Source: Cerrena zonata
Taxonomy: Eukaryota > Basidiomycota > Agaricomycetes > Polyporales > Cerrenaceae
Assembly (NCBI GenBank): GCA_038087015.1
Contig: JASBNA010000006.1
Span: 1 to 64,000 of the forward strand
Direction of reading: 5' to 3'
DNA: 64,000 bases
Under the pieces are notes generated by a model. The model was not told the DNA's origin and made no database searches. It worked only from the letters and a program-made list of their open reading frames with translations. Position 1 is the first letter of the stretch; each line of letters starts with the position of its first letter. Of the stretch, positions 47,557-60,265 are shown piece by piece. A program made the position numbers and the translations under genes.

Positions 47557-48540
47557 ATGTTCACCTCGACTCTCCATAAAGTAGACACTGCATCGAAAGA
47601 TAACATCGATACACTGGCTAGGCTTTTACGGCCTCACATACCATACTCTCTCCCCGTCTTGGGCTCTCTGTTCAGCGGAGACATAGAATACAAAGCGCTC
47701 ACCATTTGGACCACATTCCCGCTCAACACCGCCCCTGACAACACCGAGCCCCCAAACCACGACGTACCGTCAATATATTCGGTAGTTTGTCATTCATTGT
47801 TGCATGACCATCAATTTCGATTCTTCTGCTCGGCAGAAACGACACCTACAGGGGACCCTACCGCCGAAGACACGCATGTTTTCAAGACGATAGGCCATTT
47901 GTTATCAGACAAGGAGAACGGTGTTCCATCTGAAGCATGGGCGGACGGTGTTACCCTCAAACCCGGGGGCGTTCTAGAGATTGGACATTTGAATGAGAGA
48001 TGGATTTCCTGTCTTCAGCCTTACATTCAGCAGGATTTTCTTTGCACCGCTTTCGTACGTCCTCCACGAAAGAATCCGCCTCCAATTGCGTGGAACACGT
48101 CTCCCCATCCGGATTGGGAGGTCTCCGAATTGCGCGAATCCGACGTAGCGTTTGTTCAGGGAAGGCTAGGCCACTTCCCCAGGTCCTACGAATGTATCAG
48201 ATCTCGTCTACCTTACTCCGTCTGCATCAGACGCAAAAATTCCGACGATCAGACACCAGTCGCTTGGAATCTCATATTAGCAGATGGGGCAACTGGAATG
48301 CTATATGTCGAAGCCGATATGAGGAGGAAGGGGTTGGCCAGGATGTGCAAGATTGCACTAAGTAGGAAGATGGAGGAAATGTTTGCGACAGAAGACCCGG
48401 AGAAGAAGGATCTTTATCCGCACGCTAGATGGGAGTTTAACGTCGTATATCACGAGAATGAGGCGAGTATGAGGTTGAGCCAGTCATTGGAAGGATGGAA
48501 AGAGTTGGTAAAACATCATTGGATTTGGATTCGAAACTAG
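47557..48540 (+). CDS. GNAT-type (FR47/GLYAT-like) acetyltransferase, copy 1
   Basis: This single-exon gene encodes 327 residues starting MFTSTLHKVDTASKDNID. The N-terminal half (PYSLPVLGSLFSGDIE, ALTIWTTF) is characteristic of the family. The C-terminal half is the GNAT fold with the acetyl-CoA-binding segment GMLYVEADMRRKGLARMCKI, preceded by PYSVCIRRKNSDDQTPVAWN, where Arg-Lys-Gly is the RxxGxG-type pyrophosphate loop in shortened form. A close paralogue lies in inverted orientation at 60,266-61,258. Substrate is not predictable; FR47-like members acetylate small amines or glycine conjugates. Confidence 0.78.
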   Translation: MFTSTLHKVDTASKDNIDTLARLLRPHIPYSLPVLGSLFSGDIEYKALTIWTTFPLNTAPDNTEPPNHDVPSIYSVVCHSLLHDHQFRFFCSAETTPTGDPTAEDTHVFKTIGHLLSDKENGVPSEAWADGVTLKPGGVLEIGHLNERWISCLQPYIQQDFLCTAFVRPPRKNPPPIAWNTSPHPDWEVSELRESDVAFVQGRLGHFPRSYECIRSRLPYSVCIRRKNSDDQTPVAWNLILADGATGMLYVEADMRRKGLARMCKIALSRKMEEMFATEDPEKKDLYPHARWEFNVVYHENEASMRLSQSLEGWKELVKHHWIWIRN

Positions 48541-48771
48541 AGGAGTTGTATTAGCTGTGAATTGGGGAGTACCACAGGAATCGTTTACCCTGTCTTACTA
48601 GGAACCCTTGGCACGCTTCGGGACATGGCTATATTCATCTCTTGACTTCACGGGCTATTTCATGATCGGAGATATATATAATTAAAACAGCCCAGGGAAG
48701 CTCAAATCTGTGAAGGCTAATAAGGAGAGGGACGACCAAGAGGAATAACCAGAGAATACTTACAAGTACTG

Positions 48772-49837
48772 TCAGTCGTCCATCAAAGACAAGTCTTCTT
48801 CATCTCCATCGTCGTCATCATCAAGCAAGAATATCCCACCAAGAGTAGACCATAGGCGGACGCGAAACGCATTCAATTCTTCTTCCATATTCGTCCGACA
48901 CTGCAAGCAATCTTCGGACTCAAAGTGCGCTTTTAACCAAGATAAGTCTTGGAAACACGTGCCAGCATACTTGACGAGTGTGCTCCAGTCATTGTCTGTA
49001 GGCTGAAACATGTCTGCGACATTGCAGGCTTCCGATTCACAACCATCTGCTACTCGAAGCGATATACGAGGAAGTTCGATGATTTCCTTCATTACTAATG
49101 TAGCACGTCCGTTGACGCATCTGATGATGTCTTTCTTTGGCAAGAAAATCTTGTTTCCATCGTGATCTCGGGTTCCGTTCATTAGGTGTTTGACCTCAAG
49201 TAATGAACAGAGATAGAAGGCGGAAGGTAGGAGTGAAGGTAAGCCATAGGCTCGAGCAAGATTGATGACCCCAGGGAGATCTTCTAAGCGCATGCGAATT
49301 AGAGGTGGGTCGAATATGATGTATCGATAGTAAGGGGGGTCATCCTGCAGCTTAGTGTCATATTTGAAGTCAGCCAGGCGTTCTGGGAAGCACGACTTAA
49401 GCAGAGATGTTGCAGCCTCTTTCAGCTCAGGGATCTCGTATTTCTGGCCCAGTCGGAGAAGAGCGCTCACGGCTAGGAACGACAAGTGTTGGTCTACGGC
49501 AAAGACTCTAGAAAATATGCAAAACATCATAAGAGTCAGGAAGCATATACGGACAATACGAACCATACCTGAAACCATGGTATATAGCATGAAGCACATG
49601 GGATAGGTCCCTCCATGTGTCGGATACGTGGATGATATGGATCCCATCCATGAGCTCAGCCTCGTCAGGCGTAGCGGGTTGAGGTATTGCGAGGATGTCT
49701 CTGAAAACTTCTGATTTCTGCGAGAGAAGACCGCCATAGACCTTAAACGGAGTGTCCTCGGCTACGAGAACGATGTTACCATCATTGAACCAAAGTCCTG
49801 CATCAACTGCTCGCGACATATTATCTTGTAGCATCAT
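48772..49837 (-). CDS. BTB/POZ domain protein
   Basis: Two main exons join across an intron at about 49,509-49,567. The BTB fold is visible as GLWFNDGNIVLVAEDTPFKV, then GGLLSQKSEVFRDILAIPQP and HVSDTWRDLSHVLHAIYHGF, continuing in exon 2 with DQHLSFLAVSALLRLGQKYE. The last 200 residues are helical with Cys-x2-Cys pieces (CESEDCLQCRT; the N-terminal side CEAC) and an acidic end DDDDDGDEEDLSLMDD. These proteins are numerous in agaricomycetes and often act as Cullin-3 adaptors or DNA-binding regulators; no such partner is visible. I chose the ATG at 49837; an upstream ATG at 49984 is in frame. Confidence 0.75.
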
Positions 49838-49984
49838 ATTCAAGACCTCTTTGATACCTGTCTTTATCAGAGATTTGTTAGAGAGAGAATGATATAGTTT
49901 GACGCTTTCAGGGTGTTTTGATACAGTATGCTGACGGTACAGTACTGACCCGCGGAGTTTCAAATATTCAAATGTGCAGTTCAT

Positions 49985-51672
49985 TTAGACGCCTATGCTT
50001 TTGTATCGACTCGGATTTGAAAGCTTGAAGCTTGAAAGCTCAGACTATATGTCCCAATTCAATCGGTTACAGGCAGATATTCGCCCCACAACCTTTGTTC
50101 CTTGTCAACCCGAGTCTCAGACTTACTGGGCACGACAACAACAGGTACAAATAACTGCTAGTTCGAGGTGTCATCAACTTATACCAATGACTGCATTAGC
50201 CCTCGTTCAATATGACGGGTCAATCTATAGTACAAGTCTCGGGCGTGCAAAGCTATCTGAGGGTTCGACCTTCGAAGATCTCAGCAGGGTGCTCTCGCTT
50301 CTAATAGTTGCTCCGATGAACCATCGACTAGACCAACCCATTTCACTTCCAAGTTCCCAACAGCAAGCACTCATTTATAAGCCTGTTCTCTCATATTTCG
50401 ACATGCCTTACCATCAGAACAGAGTCTGACTGTTATTCCAACAGGGTCAAGGCTGTTAGCGGTGTCACCTTCACACAAAATGACAATGTCCATGAGCTCA
50501 GTTTACTGGACTTGCTACGGCTTTATATGGGAATGACCTTCTAGAAAAGTGGGAAACGATGAAGTACAAAACGAACTTTGTTTACTATGCTGACTTGGAC
50601 TTGAGCAGATAACACCGTTACTTTCGACCAGCATTTGGTTGATGTCGTATCGGTCATTAACTTCATCTTCGAAGTTTGGAAGACAGACAAAGCACATCGT
50701 CTGATTTCACTTCTTCATCATTTCCTTCAGAGCCGGGTCTATATCAAGTTCGCTCTCCGCCTTCAGAATGGTGACATAGCATGGAAGCTACACCCTCTCC
50801 AGCAAATTTGGGACTGTCCTTCTTCACCTTGCTCGCTGGAGACGAAGACGGTAACCCTCTAGCGTATTTGGTCCCCTTGCAAGACAACGTCTATCATCTC
50901 AGGGCATCGAAGAAGATGAAAACCAAAACCATAAAGTTGTGCTGAAACTGCACGGTCTGAGGCTAATGTCGTTAGTGCTCTCTATAATGAGATGAAGTGG
51001 ACACTACGCTATACTCGTGCGGAGGAACTAGAAGGGGACAGAAAGCAGCCTCGCACACAGTTACCAAAGGAAAAGCCCATTCCTCTAGAAATCGAAAAAC
51101 TACAAAGTACCTTTCGACCTTAGAACAACTGGTTGAGCTAGGCGTTATTGAAGCCTCAATATCGAATGAATTAGGACTATATCTTTCAATAGTTGGTTGA
51201 TTTGTCTATCATATTTCCCAACAGATACTCCATCAGGGTAGTGTAGGCGGGCGGCATCAGGAAAAACACGAATTCCGCATTGGAGATAATTGAGTCCTGT
51301 TATGCCATTAATGGACGGAATTGAGTGTCAAATGGGTGTCAAATAGATTAAATGTTCAAAATAGAAAAATATTTTAGTCCCCAAGAAAGTAGATGTCCGA
51401 ATGAATCAATTAGAAACAAATAGAGATGAAGAGAGATAATATCACTTTGTAGACAATGATTCTGCGGCTCAATTCACTCATTTCTTCACAATCACATCCA
51501 ATCGAAGTATCAAGAAAGTAACATATATTTCATAGCAGTACGCTACAACTAGTCTAAATTGATTGTAATGTCTAATGCGGGTCGGTGTCCATTGTTCTCG
51601 GTATTGACATCTCGGTGAGTTGAGGTAGGGCTCACAGCTGAGGAGCTGAAGAACGAGTAAGTCATAGAATAT
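49985..51672. other. Intergenic region with possible gene remnant at 50.6-51.2 kb
   Basis: Short plus-strand frames such as NGDIAWKLHPLQQIW (about 50,770) and, in another frame, LGLSFFTLLAGDEDGNPLAY (about 50,807-50,870) look protein-like but are broken by stops and do not join cleanly. No intact gene can be supported. Confidence 0.35.
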
Positions 51673-53730
51673 TTAATAGAAGAGGCAGGCGTACAATGCG
51701 AGACCGAATATCTTTCGCAGCAAGGAATGATACGTGGCTTCGTTCTTCGGGTTGCAGGCGAGTAATTCGAGCGACACTAAATGGTCGTTATAGACGGCCT
51801 TCACACTATCAGCTGAGAATTGTCGTTTGATGAGGGTACCAGTGGAATACTCGTCGAGAGCATTGTAAGCCTGGGAATGCATCAGAAAATGTATACTATA
51901 TGTCAATGATGAAGAAGAACTCACGGCGACACTAGCGAGAGCCAGTAGGTGACGAGAGATCTCATACTCGTTGTTGGGGGTCTCAGAGAAGTGTGGCAGC
52001 AGTCGCTGAACTGCTTCCTTGATCCCCCCCGCATTTGCAAGAATATAGATAATCATTGGGTGTAAAAACGGCTTGCCCGTATCAGCCTTTCCGCTCTTGT
52101 AACAAATGGAGATGTTATATCTGTTACCATGAAATGAATACTATTGATTTTCACATACCTTGGGATCCTCTGGGAACGTAAACAGATAGTCAGGGAGCCT
52201 TTGTTGGAGATATGCAACACGTTCCTTGCAGGCCACTTGGGAGCGTGTATCCAATCGGTAGAACTCGACCACTTTGTTTCTTGCTATTGATTTACACTGT
52301 GATTTGATGTTATTCACACGTGCGTCCAGCTGTGGGAATCGCGTCGTGTGTTGAATGAGAGCTTCGCATGGGAATAACAGATTAAAACGTACAACTGTCG
52401 CCAACCAATTTGAGTACTCCTTGTTCGACTTCAACTCCTGTTCAATGTCATTATCCTTGTTGTCGCGGGCAGCGGTAAGAAGTGCTTCGCGGTAGCAGCG
52501 TTTCTTCTCAGGAAGGAGGGGGAATGCTTGAATGAAAAAGAGATACTTGAGAGTCTGATCAATAGCCTGGTGGAGACATGCCCTGAGCCGAGGATGCTGT
52601 TGCTTGATCGACAGTTTTCCGCCAGGTGAATCGGGTAGGTCAAGGATAGTGGGCAACTCAGGATGTTTGTGCTTCAAACCATCTTCAGTTGCAGCCAAAG
52701 GCAGGAGAGGTTTACTCTCGATATCACTCTCCAACTTGATGGCAAGTGGCGGCTGAGAGAGAAGTGTCAGATCGAAGTTATTGTCGAGAACTATACTCAC
52801 GTTCTGTCCATCAGACACGGACCCGGTGCGGTCTGATGGAAAGCCATGTGGGTCTTTCCCCTTCTTGACATCGCTGGGAGCCTCCTTTCCACGAACGTAT
52901 GGACGCTATAAGTAACAGGCTTCAAGCTTCAATATTGTAGACCCCACGATGAAATTTCTGTACACACCTCGAGCTCTAGTCGCTGCTGAAGCTTTGTGGT
53001 TGATATCTCCACCTCTGAGTCGTCGTCCTCTACATCCTCACTACCGGCACTTCCAGTACCAGACTCCGAGCTGGAAGCCTCTTCATCCGACGAAGACGAA
53101 GATGCTATCTCCTCTAGTTCGGCAACCTGCTTGGGCTTCTTTGTCGTTGCTGCCTTCTTCTTGGTGTGCTCTTGCTCTAGCTCGGCATCGGCATCGGAAT
53201 CGATGATAGCAGGTGCTGCATATGCTAATAAAGATTGGGTTAGTCCATCTCGTGTACACTCCTAGCCATGACGGTCCAAATACTGACAACGGTTAGGAGC
53301 CTCCAGTTGCACTGATGAGTCATTCTTAGGCTCGATGATCTCTAGGGAGACGGTAAGTACTGTGCTCATACAGCTGAACACAACGACGAACCTTTGCGTC
53401 GCTTTGATTTTGATGTTGCCGCACTCGTTGAAGACCTCCGCTTGCGCTCAGAGCCTATAATCATCAGAGACATATACGAGGAATAGGATGTTAGGACTCA
53501 ACCTTCTCTGATTATCTTCGTCTTCTCCTTGGTGCTCACAGGCTGCGCAGCTAGCAATCCGTTGTAAGTCAGTGTCCTATTTTCCAGAATCTGTTTCAAA
53601 AATATAACTTACATGACTCTCCGGCAGTGACTGGCTTCTTGCCTTTCTTACCCTTACGTTCCTGAGAAGTCTTCTGTGCCTGGGAAGCCTTTGGCTGTTG
53701 CTTCGCTGTACTCGCTCGAGTACCAGCCAT
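51673..53730 (-). CDS. DUF6532-like basidiomycete protein
   Basis: The start at 53730 gives MAGTRASTAKQQPKASQAQK, a lysine-rich disordered head encoded by several short exons (KEKTKIIREG, ERKRRSSTSAATSKSKRRK) and acidic Ser/Glu stretches. The body begins near 52,700 and includes LPTILDLPDSPGGKLSIKQQ, HPRLRACLHQAIDQTLKYLF and RFPQLDARVNNIKSQCKSIA. The C-terminal part has MIIYILANAGGIKEAVQRLL, AYNALDEYSTGTLIKRQFSA and VYNDHLVSLELL, the pattern I associate with DUF6532, a basidiomycete-specific domain of unknown function. It ends at 51673. The start codon lies 176 bp from the divergent Plavaka transposase start, so the transposon may have replaced or altered its promoter. Confidence 0.68.
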
Positions 53731-53905
53731 ACCAAATAGTGAGCAGGGGCTTATAGAGGATGTAGAAGGAAGGTGAGCCGTGCAGATACGTGGCGGAGCG
53801 GAGCTAGCCCATGTCGTATTGGTTTGGATACCGGCTAGTGCCAATAACGGTGCTACCGCTTGTAACGCACCTATACCATGTTACTTACCTTCACCAGACA
53901 ATATC

Positions 53906-56900
53906 ATGTCAATTTACTCTACCCCCACCCTTGATGCCTTTTGTGAGGGCTGTAGTACTCTTTTCAGCTCTTCTGGATACTCTCGTCATCTTGCGACTAC
54001 AACCAATCCAAGGTGTCGCACGATCCTCGATAAGGCAGATGAATATATGCCGGGAGTGCATGACCAAGAACAGCCTCCAAGCGCCCCTCGTTTCGAAGGA
54101 GATTTCTTTGGGCAAGATTATTCAGAGCAAGACTTTGGTCAGGAGCCTGGAGGTTATCAGCACCCTACAGACGAGAACCATGACGATGAGCCTGAGATAC
54201 AGGACGATGAGATTCAAGATGACGAGATTCAAGATGATCATCTCGACTTCGACCCGAATGAACCTGATTGGGAACCAGAGGTCGATGAACAGTACCAAGG
54301 ATCGCCTCTACACGATGAAGAGCACTCGCCATCCGAGTCCGATGATGTACGACGTACTCAAGCTGAGCGGACAGAGAACGAGCGAAATATTAGCCAAGAG
54401 CCCTATAAGAAGCTGTTTCCGAAGAGCAAAGGAAATCCCGGTGCCCCGATAAACAGTCAGAAAGGTAACAATGAGTATCAAGCCTCTCAAGCTCAGTTTG
54501 AGCATACATCCGCCGGGAATCCATATGCTCCATTTATTTCCCGCCTTGACTGGGAATTTGCAAGATGGGTGAAACTTCGCGGTCCTGGATCGACAGCAGT
54601 CAATGAGCTTCTGGCCCTTGATAATGTAAGTACAAATAAATTATCGAACCGCATGTATGTATGACTTACTCTTATCTCCAGATGGCCGAAAAACTTGGTC
54701 TGTCGTACAAGAATTCTGTCGAGTTAAATAAGATAATCGATGAATCTCTTCCTGGGCGACCTCGATTCAAGCGTGAGGAGATCGTTGTTGCAGGGGAGTC
54801 ATTTGACATCTACTTCCGTGATGTCATCGAGTGTGTTCGGGCACTGTTCGGGAACCCAGAGTTTGCAGCATACCTTGTATTTGCTCCTGAGCAGCATTAC
54901 AGCGATCCAGCATGTCGCTCAGAGCATCGCATATATCATGAGATGCATACCGGGAAGTGGTGGTGGAGTACACAGGTAATTACCTTCAAGTTGCCAGTGT
55001 GAGAGATCGCTAACTTCTGATACGTACTTTCCATTTTGTAGATTGCACTTGAAGAAAAGACCCCGGGCGCTACGATCATCCCTATTATCATATCCTCTGA
55101 TAAAACACAATTGACTTTGTTTCGGGGTAAAACAGCATACCCCGTATACCTTACCATCGGCAACATACCTAAAGAAATCCGCAAGAAACCCTCTCGACAA
55201 GCACAGATACTTTTGGGTTATCTCCCCACTACTCGTCTCAAACATATCACTAGTCCCACCTCCCGTCGACGTGCACTTGCAAATTTATTTCATCGTGGTA
55301 TGAAGCTTATGCTTGAACCTCTCATTGAGGCCGGTAAGCATGGTCTTTCTATGCGGGGCGGAGATGGAGTCCTCCGACGCTGTCACCCACTGTTTGCCGC
55401 ATTTGTTGGTGATTACCCGGAACAGCTCCTAGTTACCTGTACGAAGGTTTGCCCAACCTGTGACATTCCCCGTGATGAGTTAGGATCGGGTGACCTGGGT
55501 GAACCTCGGGACTTGCAAGCAATTCTAGAAGCGCTAGAGCTTGTTGATGGTCCTCCTGGAGAGTTCTTTGGTGCATGTCGAGATGCTGGGATCAAACCCG
55601 TTATACATCCATTCTGGGAAGGCTTCCCCTACACCAACATTTTCCGTGCTATCACACCGGATATTCTCCACCAGCTCTACCAAGGATTGATCAAGCACCT
55701 TGTTGCATGGCTTACTAACTCAAAGGCGTTTGGACCGGTTGAGGTGGATGCCCGATGCCGTCGCATGCCCCCTAACCATACTACTCGACTTTTTACCAAG
55801 GGGATCACCACACTGTCTCGTGTATCCGGTCAGGAGCACCGAGATATTGCACGTATCATCATGGGTCTCATTGTGGATCTACGCCTCCCAAGCGGACATT
55901 CAACTACTCGGTTACTACTTGCCGTTCGGGGCATGCTCGACTTTCTATATCTTGCGCAATATAAGGCCCATAGCTCAACCACATTGGACGATATGGATGC
56001 TGCACTAACCAAATTCCATGCCAACAAGACCATTTTTGTGGATCTTGGTGTCCGCGCGAACTTTCAACTACCAAAACTTCATAATGCCGGCCATTATCGG
56101 TACTCAATAGAGCTTTTTGGTACAACAGACAATTACAATACACAAACGACGGAACGGCTACACATCGATTACGCCAAGGACGCCTATAATGCATCAAATA
56201 CGCGCGACGCATTTGCACAAATGACGAAATGGCTTGAACGAAAGGAGAAAATATTCCGTCACGATCACTTCGTGAAATGGCGCCTTCATTTGAAACCCAG
56301 AGCTAGTAGTTTGACTGTTGGCCGGGCCCCAGTTATCCGCCACCCTCATGTGGTCATGACCAAGTACCCAACTGTTTACTCAGTCGACTTCAATTCCCTA
56401 GCAGACAACTACGGTGCAATTGATATCCACAATGCCCTAACAATATTCATTGCACACAGAAGGAACCCGACCTTCTCAGGTAATCGACTCGAGCGCGCTG
56501 CGGCGAACATTATCCTTCCCTTCTCCTCACTTCAGATCTTCCACAAGATCAGGTTTTATAACAGACCAGTGGATGATTGGCTCAACAGCGACGACGTTAT
56601 GGATGTCGCCCACGCTCGTCCATCATATCAAGACAAACAAGGTCGATTGGTCCCAGCACGATTCGACACCGTTCTTATCAGTATTGTCGACGAGTCAGAC
56701 TGTGAGCCTGTTGGAATATCTCGTACGTCATTTCTTGCTCTCATCAAAAACATTTCTTACAAATAAATGTATATACTACAGGATACCGTGTGGCGCAGGT
56801 TCGTGCGATTTTCTCAATCGCATCTCGGCATCAGCAACTGTTGTCGGATATTGCTATCCCGCAACACCTTGCTTATGTTGAATGGTTTACCGCATTTCCC

Positions 56901-57131
56901 GCTCTACCCCATCCACACCATGGCATGTACAAAGTCTCTCGAGCATTCAAGAATGGTATCCATCATGCAACCATCATTCCGGTGGACAAAATCTTCCGGA
57001 GTGTTATGCTCTTCCCTCGATTTGGTCCCATCGCTCCCCGTGAATGGACATCAAGCAACGTGCTTGAGAAGTGTAATGAATTTTATGTTAATCCCTATGT
57101 CGATGAGCATATGTACCGTATAGTATACTAA
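53906..57131 (+). CDS. Plavaka-type transposase (CMC superfamily)
   Basis: Plavaka is a DDE DNA transposon family known from basidiomycetes. The product starts with a C2H2-like finger CEGCSTLFSSSGYSRHLATT, followed by an acidic spacer containing three EIQDDEIQDD-type repeats. The core runs from FARWVKLRGPGSTAVNELL through SFDIYFRDVIECVRALFGNP and LVTCTKVCPTCDIPRDEL, then DILHQLYQGLIKHLVAWL, RDIARIIMGLIVDLRLP and KLHNAGHYRYSIELFGTTDN with TTERLHIDYAKDAY. Exons are 53906-54625, 54682-54975, 55042-56722, and a last exon ending at 57131 (HMYRIVY). No stop or frameshift is seen, so it may be active. Terminal repeats were not found. It lies divergent from the DUF6532-like gene and convergent with GUA1. 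Confidence 0.88.
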
Positions 57132-57667
57132 AGACTTATAAAAATATTACACTAGTATATAAACCAACCTGAATAGAATGGAATAGAGCAAAATAGCACG
57201 GAATAGTGCGAAATGGGCTCAATTAGCTGGAAAATTCCTATTTATGACTCAATGATCATTTCGTGTTTTTCCTGATGCTATCTGTCTCTCCGCCGAAATA
57301 TATCTGACCTGCAAGCTGTAGAAACCTGGAAACCAAATACACCACAAGAAAGCACTGACGAATACGGAACTCAACGAAATTCGGACGCAGGCAGCAATGA
57401 GCTACTTCCTGATGACCACAACGAAGAATCCGATGACGAAGATCCTGATGACGAAATTGGTGCGTAAAAGAATCCAAGATTCTGACACTTCAGTTTATCT
57501 CCGTCTAGGAGAGACTCTGCGAGAGAGCGGCTAATAAGATGGCTTCTAAACCTTGACCGTTCTAATTTTCTTCTTTTGTATAAACATGTACAAATGATTC
57601 AATGTTATCACGATGCTCGCAATCTTGGTTTCCCAAAGGGACAGTCTACTATGTGGGACAAGTCTAT
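57132..57667. other. Region between Plavaka transposase and GUA1 stop codons
   Basis: An A/T-rich stretch at 57,150-57,260 has repeated GAATAGA/GAATAG pieces and may belong to the 3' end of the Plavaka element. No gene or clear terminal repeat was found. Confidence 0.35.
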
Positions 57668-59814
57668 TACAGCCATTCTACGGTCTATGTGATGTTGCGT
57701 TAGCGTCAGCGTCATGATGAAAAGGTTAAGGTTATGGTAAAGACATACAGCAGGAGGTTTAGAAGAGATATCGTATGTGACTCGGTTAATGCCCTCAACC
57801 TCGTTAGTGATACGAGAGGAGATGCGTCGAAGCACATCCGCCGGGAATACATACCTATGAACAGAGGTGTTAATACATAAATAGCTACATAGAATATACG
57901 AATAGATACGTACCAATCAGCTGTCATGAAGTCTTCACTTTGTACGGCCCTTAAGGCGATAACCTGTTCATACGTCCTCTTGTCGCCCATGACACCGACG
58001 GCCTTCACAGGCAACAACACAGCAAATGCTTGACTGATCTCGTTGTACAAGTTAGCTTTGCGGATTTCCTCGATGTAGATGTTATCGGCGTGTTGAAGGA
58101 TTTTGACTTGCTCGCGAGTGACGGGACCGAGAATACGAATAGCAAGACCGGGGCCGGGGAAGGGGTGACGTTGGACGAGGTGTGCGGGGATGGAGAGAAG
58201 ACGGCCAAGGGCACGAACTTCATCTGGACAACGGGGGAGAAAAGGTATATGAGTAATTAGCTCAGCCAAAGGAAAATAATGCGCACCTTTGAAGAGCTCA
58301 CGAAGGGGCTCGATTAGCTTCAGCTTCATATCCTTCAACAAACCACCAACATTATGATGTGTCTTAATCGTCGCACTTGGACCCTTGAAACTGATGCTCT
58401 CAATAACATCAGGGTACAATGTCCCCTGCAATAACCATTCCACTCTTCCCTTCTTATCGCCTCCAGCCTTCTCCTCTTCCTCAGCAGCAGCTTCAATCTT
58501 GGCGGCTTCGGCTTCAAATATGTTGATAAAGGTGTTTCCAATGATTTTGCGCTTCTGCTCAGGGTCTTCGATATCTTTGAGCCGGGAGAGGAAGAGCTCG
58601 GAGGCGTCAACGACTGTGAGGTTCACACCGAGATCTTCGTTGAGCATAGTGTGCACTTGCTTCGCTTCATTCAGACGGAGGACACCGTTGTCGACCATGA
58701 TAGCATGGAAGCTTTTGAGAAGTAGATTTAAGATGGACTCCAATGATAGTTAGGGGGTGGGAATACTCACCGATCTCCAATGGCTTCGTGCATGAGCTTA
58801 GCAGCAACGGTACTGTCGACACCACCGCTAACCGCACCAATCACACGACCTTTGGTTCCGCAGATTGCCCTGATACGAGCGATTTCCTTGCCAATGAACT
58901 CTTCCTATAAAGGTCGGGAGTTTTTAGTCAGAGGTAAGTAGAGAAAAATCGATAGAAAGAACACATACCATAGTCCAGCTAGGCTTACATTCACAGATAT
59001 TCAGAACAAAGCGACCGATGACCTCTCGTCCACGAGGCGAGTGGGTGACTTCAGGATGGAATTGTATACCATAGAATGGCTTGGAGTTGTGTGCGATAGC
59101 AGCAAAAGGGGCGGTTGGTGTTTGTCCGATAACGTGGAAATCTTCAGGAATACTAGACAGCTGGTCTCCGTGCGACATCCACACCTTGATAGGAAGGAAT
59201 CAGCGAAAAGGTGTAGTAAGAAACATGATGAAGACGTACCTGCATCTCTTCGCCGAGACCCTCAAACAAGGCATCAACAGATGTATTTCCCGATCCGATT
59301 TTAGAGATACCCAGTTGTGCGAAACCGTATTCCCGATGGTCGCATTTAGTCACTTTTCCTCCAAGGTTCCAAGCCATTTCCTACTTTCTTTCATATTTAG
59401 ATTACACTGATTGTAAGGAAGTTGTATACTGCGCACCTGAAGGCCATAGCATATACCAAGCACGGGTACGCCGAGAGTGAACACCTCGGGGTCGACGCGA
59501 GGTGCATCGTTATCGTAAACCGAGTACGGCGAGCCGGAGAGGATAATACCTGGTATTGGTTGAAGTTGTTCAGCATGTCGACAGTTTATAAGCAAGATGT
59601 GATGTACCCTTGGGCTTGAAGTTGATATCCTTTATTTTCTGCGTACAGGGCTGAAGCTCGGCATAGACGTTCAATTCTCGACATCTCCGAGTAATCAGAT
59701 GACTGTACTGTCGGAAGATAAGTTTCACAATGTATTCTATGTGATATGGAGACATACTTGTGAGCCAAAGTCGAGAATGAGGATGGTATCGAATTGATCA
59801 TGGATTTCTGCCAT
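57668..59814 (-). CDS. GUA1: GMP synthase (glutamine-hydrolysing)
   Basis: It converts XMP to GMP using glutamine and ATP, the last step of guanine nucleotide synthesis. The start [19 protein letters not shown] at 59814 is the usual eukaryotic beginning. The amidotransferase part has the catalytic Cys in [10 protein letters not shown] and the His-Glu pair in [14 protein letters not shown]. The ATP-pyrophosphatase part begins [16 protein letters not shown] and has the P-loop AVSGGVDST, then [20 protein letters not shown]. The dimerisation domain has [15 protein letters not shown] and [14 protein letters not shown]. The last exon is tiny and encodes TVEWL before the stop at 57668; it follows PPA across an intron. 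At least eight exons. No defect seen. Confidence 0.95.
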
Positions 59815-60265
59815 AGTAGGAGGAGTCAAGAGGCTTGAAGAGCGTAAAAGCTCAACAGAGCCAGTGAAGTCCTTGGCTTAGATTTTCGATCGTCCGGCTG
59901 ATCCGGCCCGTTCAATTAACCCTTGATTTCAAATTGTACCTCTTTCTTTTGATGTCGCTGCAATCACTGAGTGATTACTACATTTGCACTGACTTAGTAG
60001 CACGTTTAAAGTCGCGAATCCGTATGTCAAGAAGCCTTTCCTACAGCGAGGGGAACTACACCAATATTTGAGACTTATAGATGACGGAACATTTACTGGA
60101 GCCTCAATCCTACTTCTGCACTAGACCGCCTAGGCAAAATAGTGTTTGGGATCAAACTTGAAACACACATCCTTGCTTCATACACTGTGGAAAACGCAAA
60201 GGGATATCTTAGAACTTTGAGCTCTAGTAAGTATTTCCTCCAATGCCAAACATCCTAAACTGAGT

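Noticed and set aside
50635..51200. Possible gene in the spacer before the DUF6532-like gene
   Set aside because: Protein-like pieces occur in different frames and cannot be joined by plausible introns; a decayed remnant is possible but not supportable as a gene.
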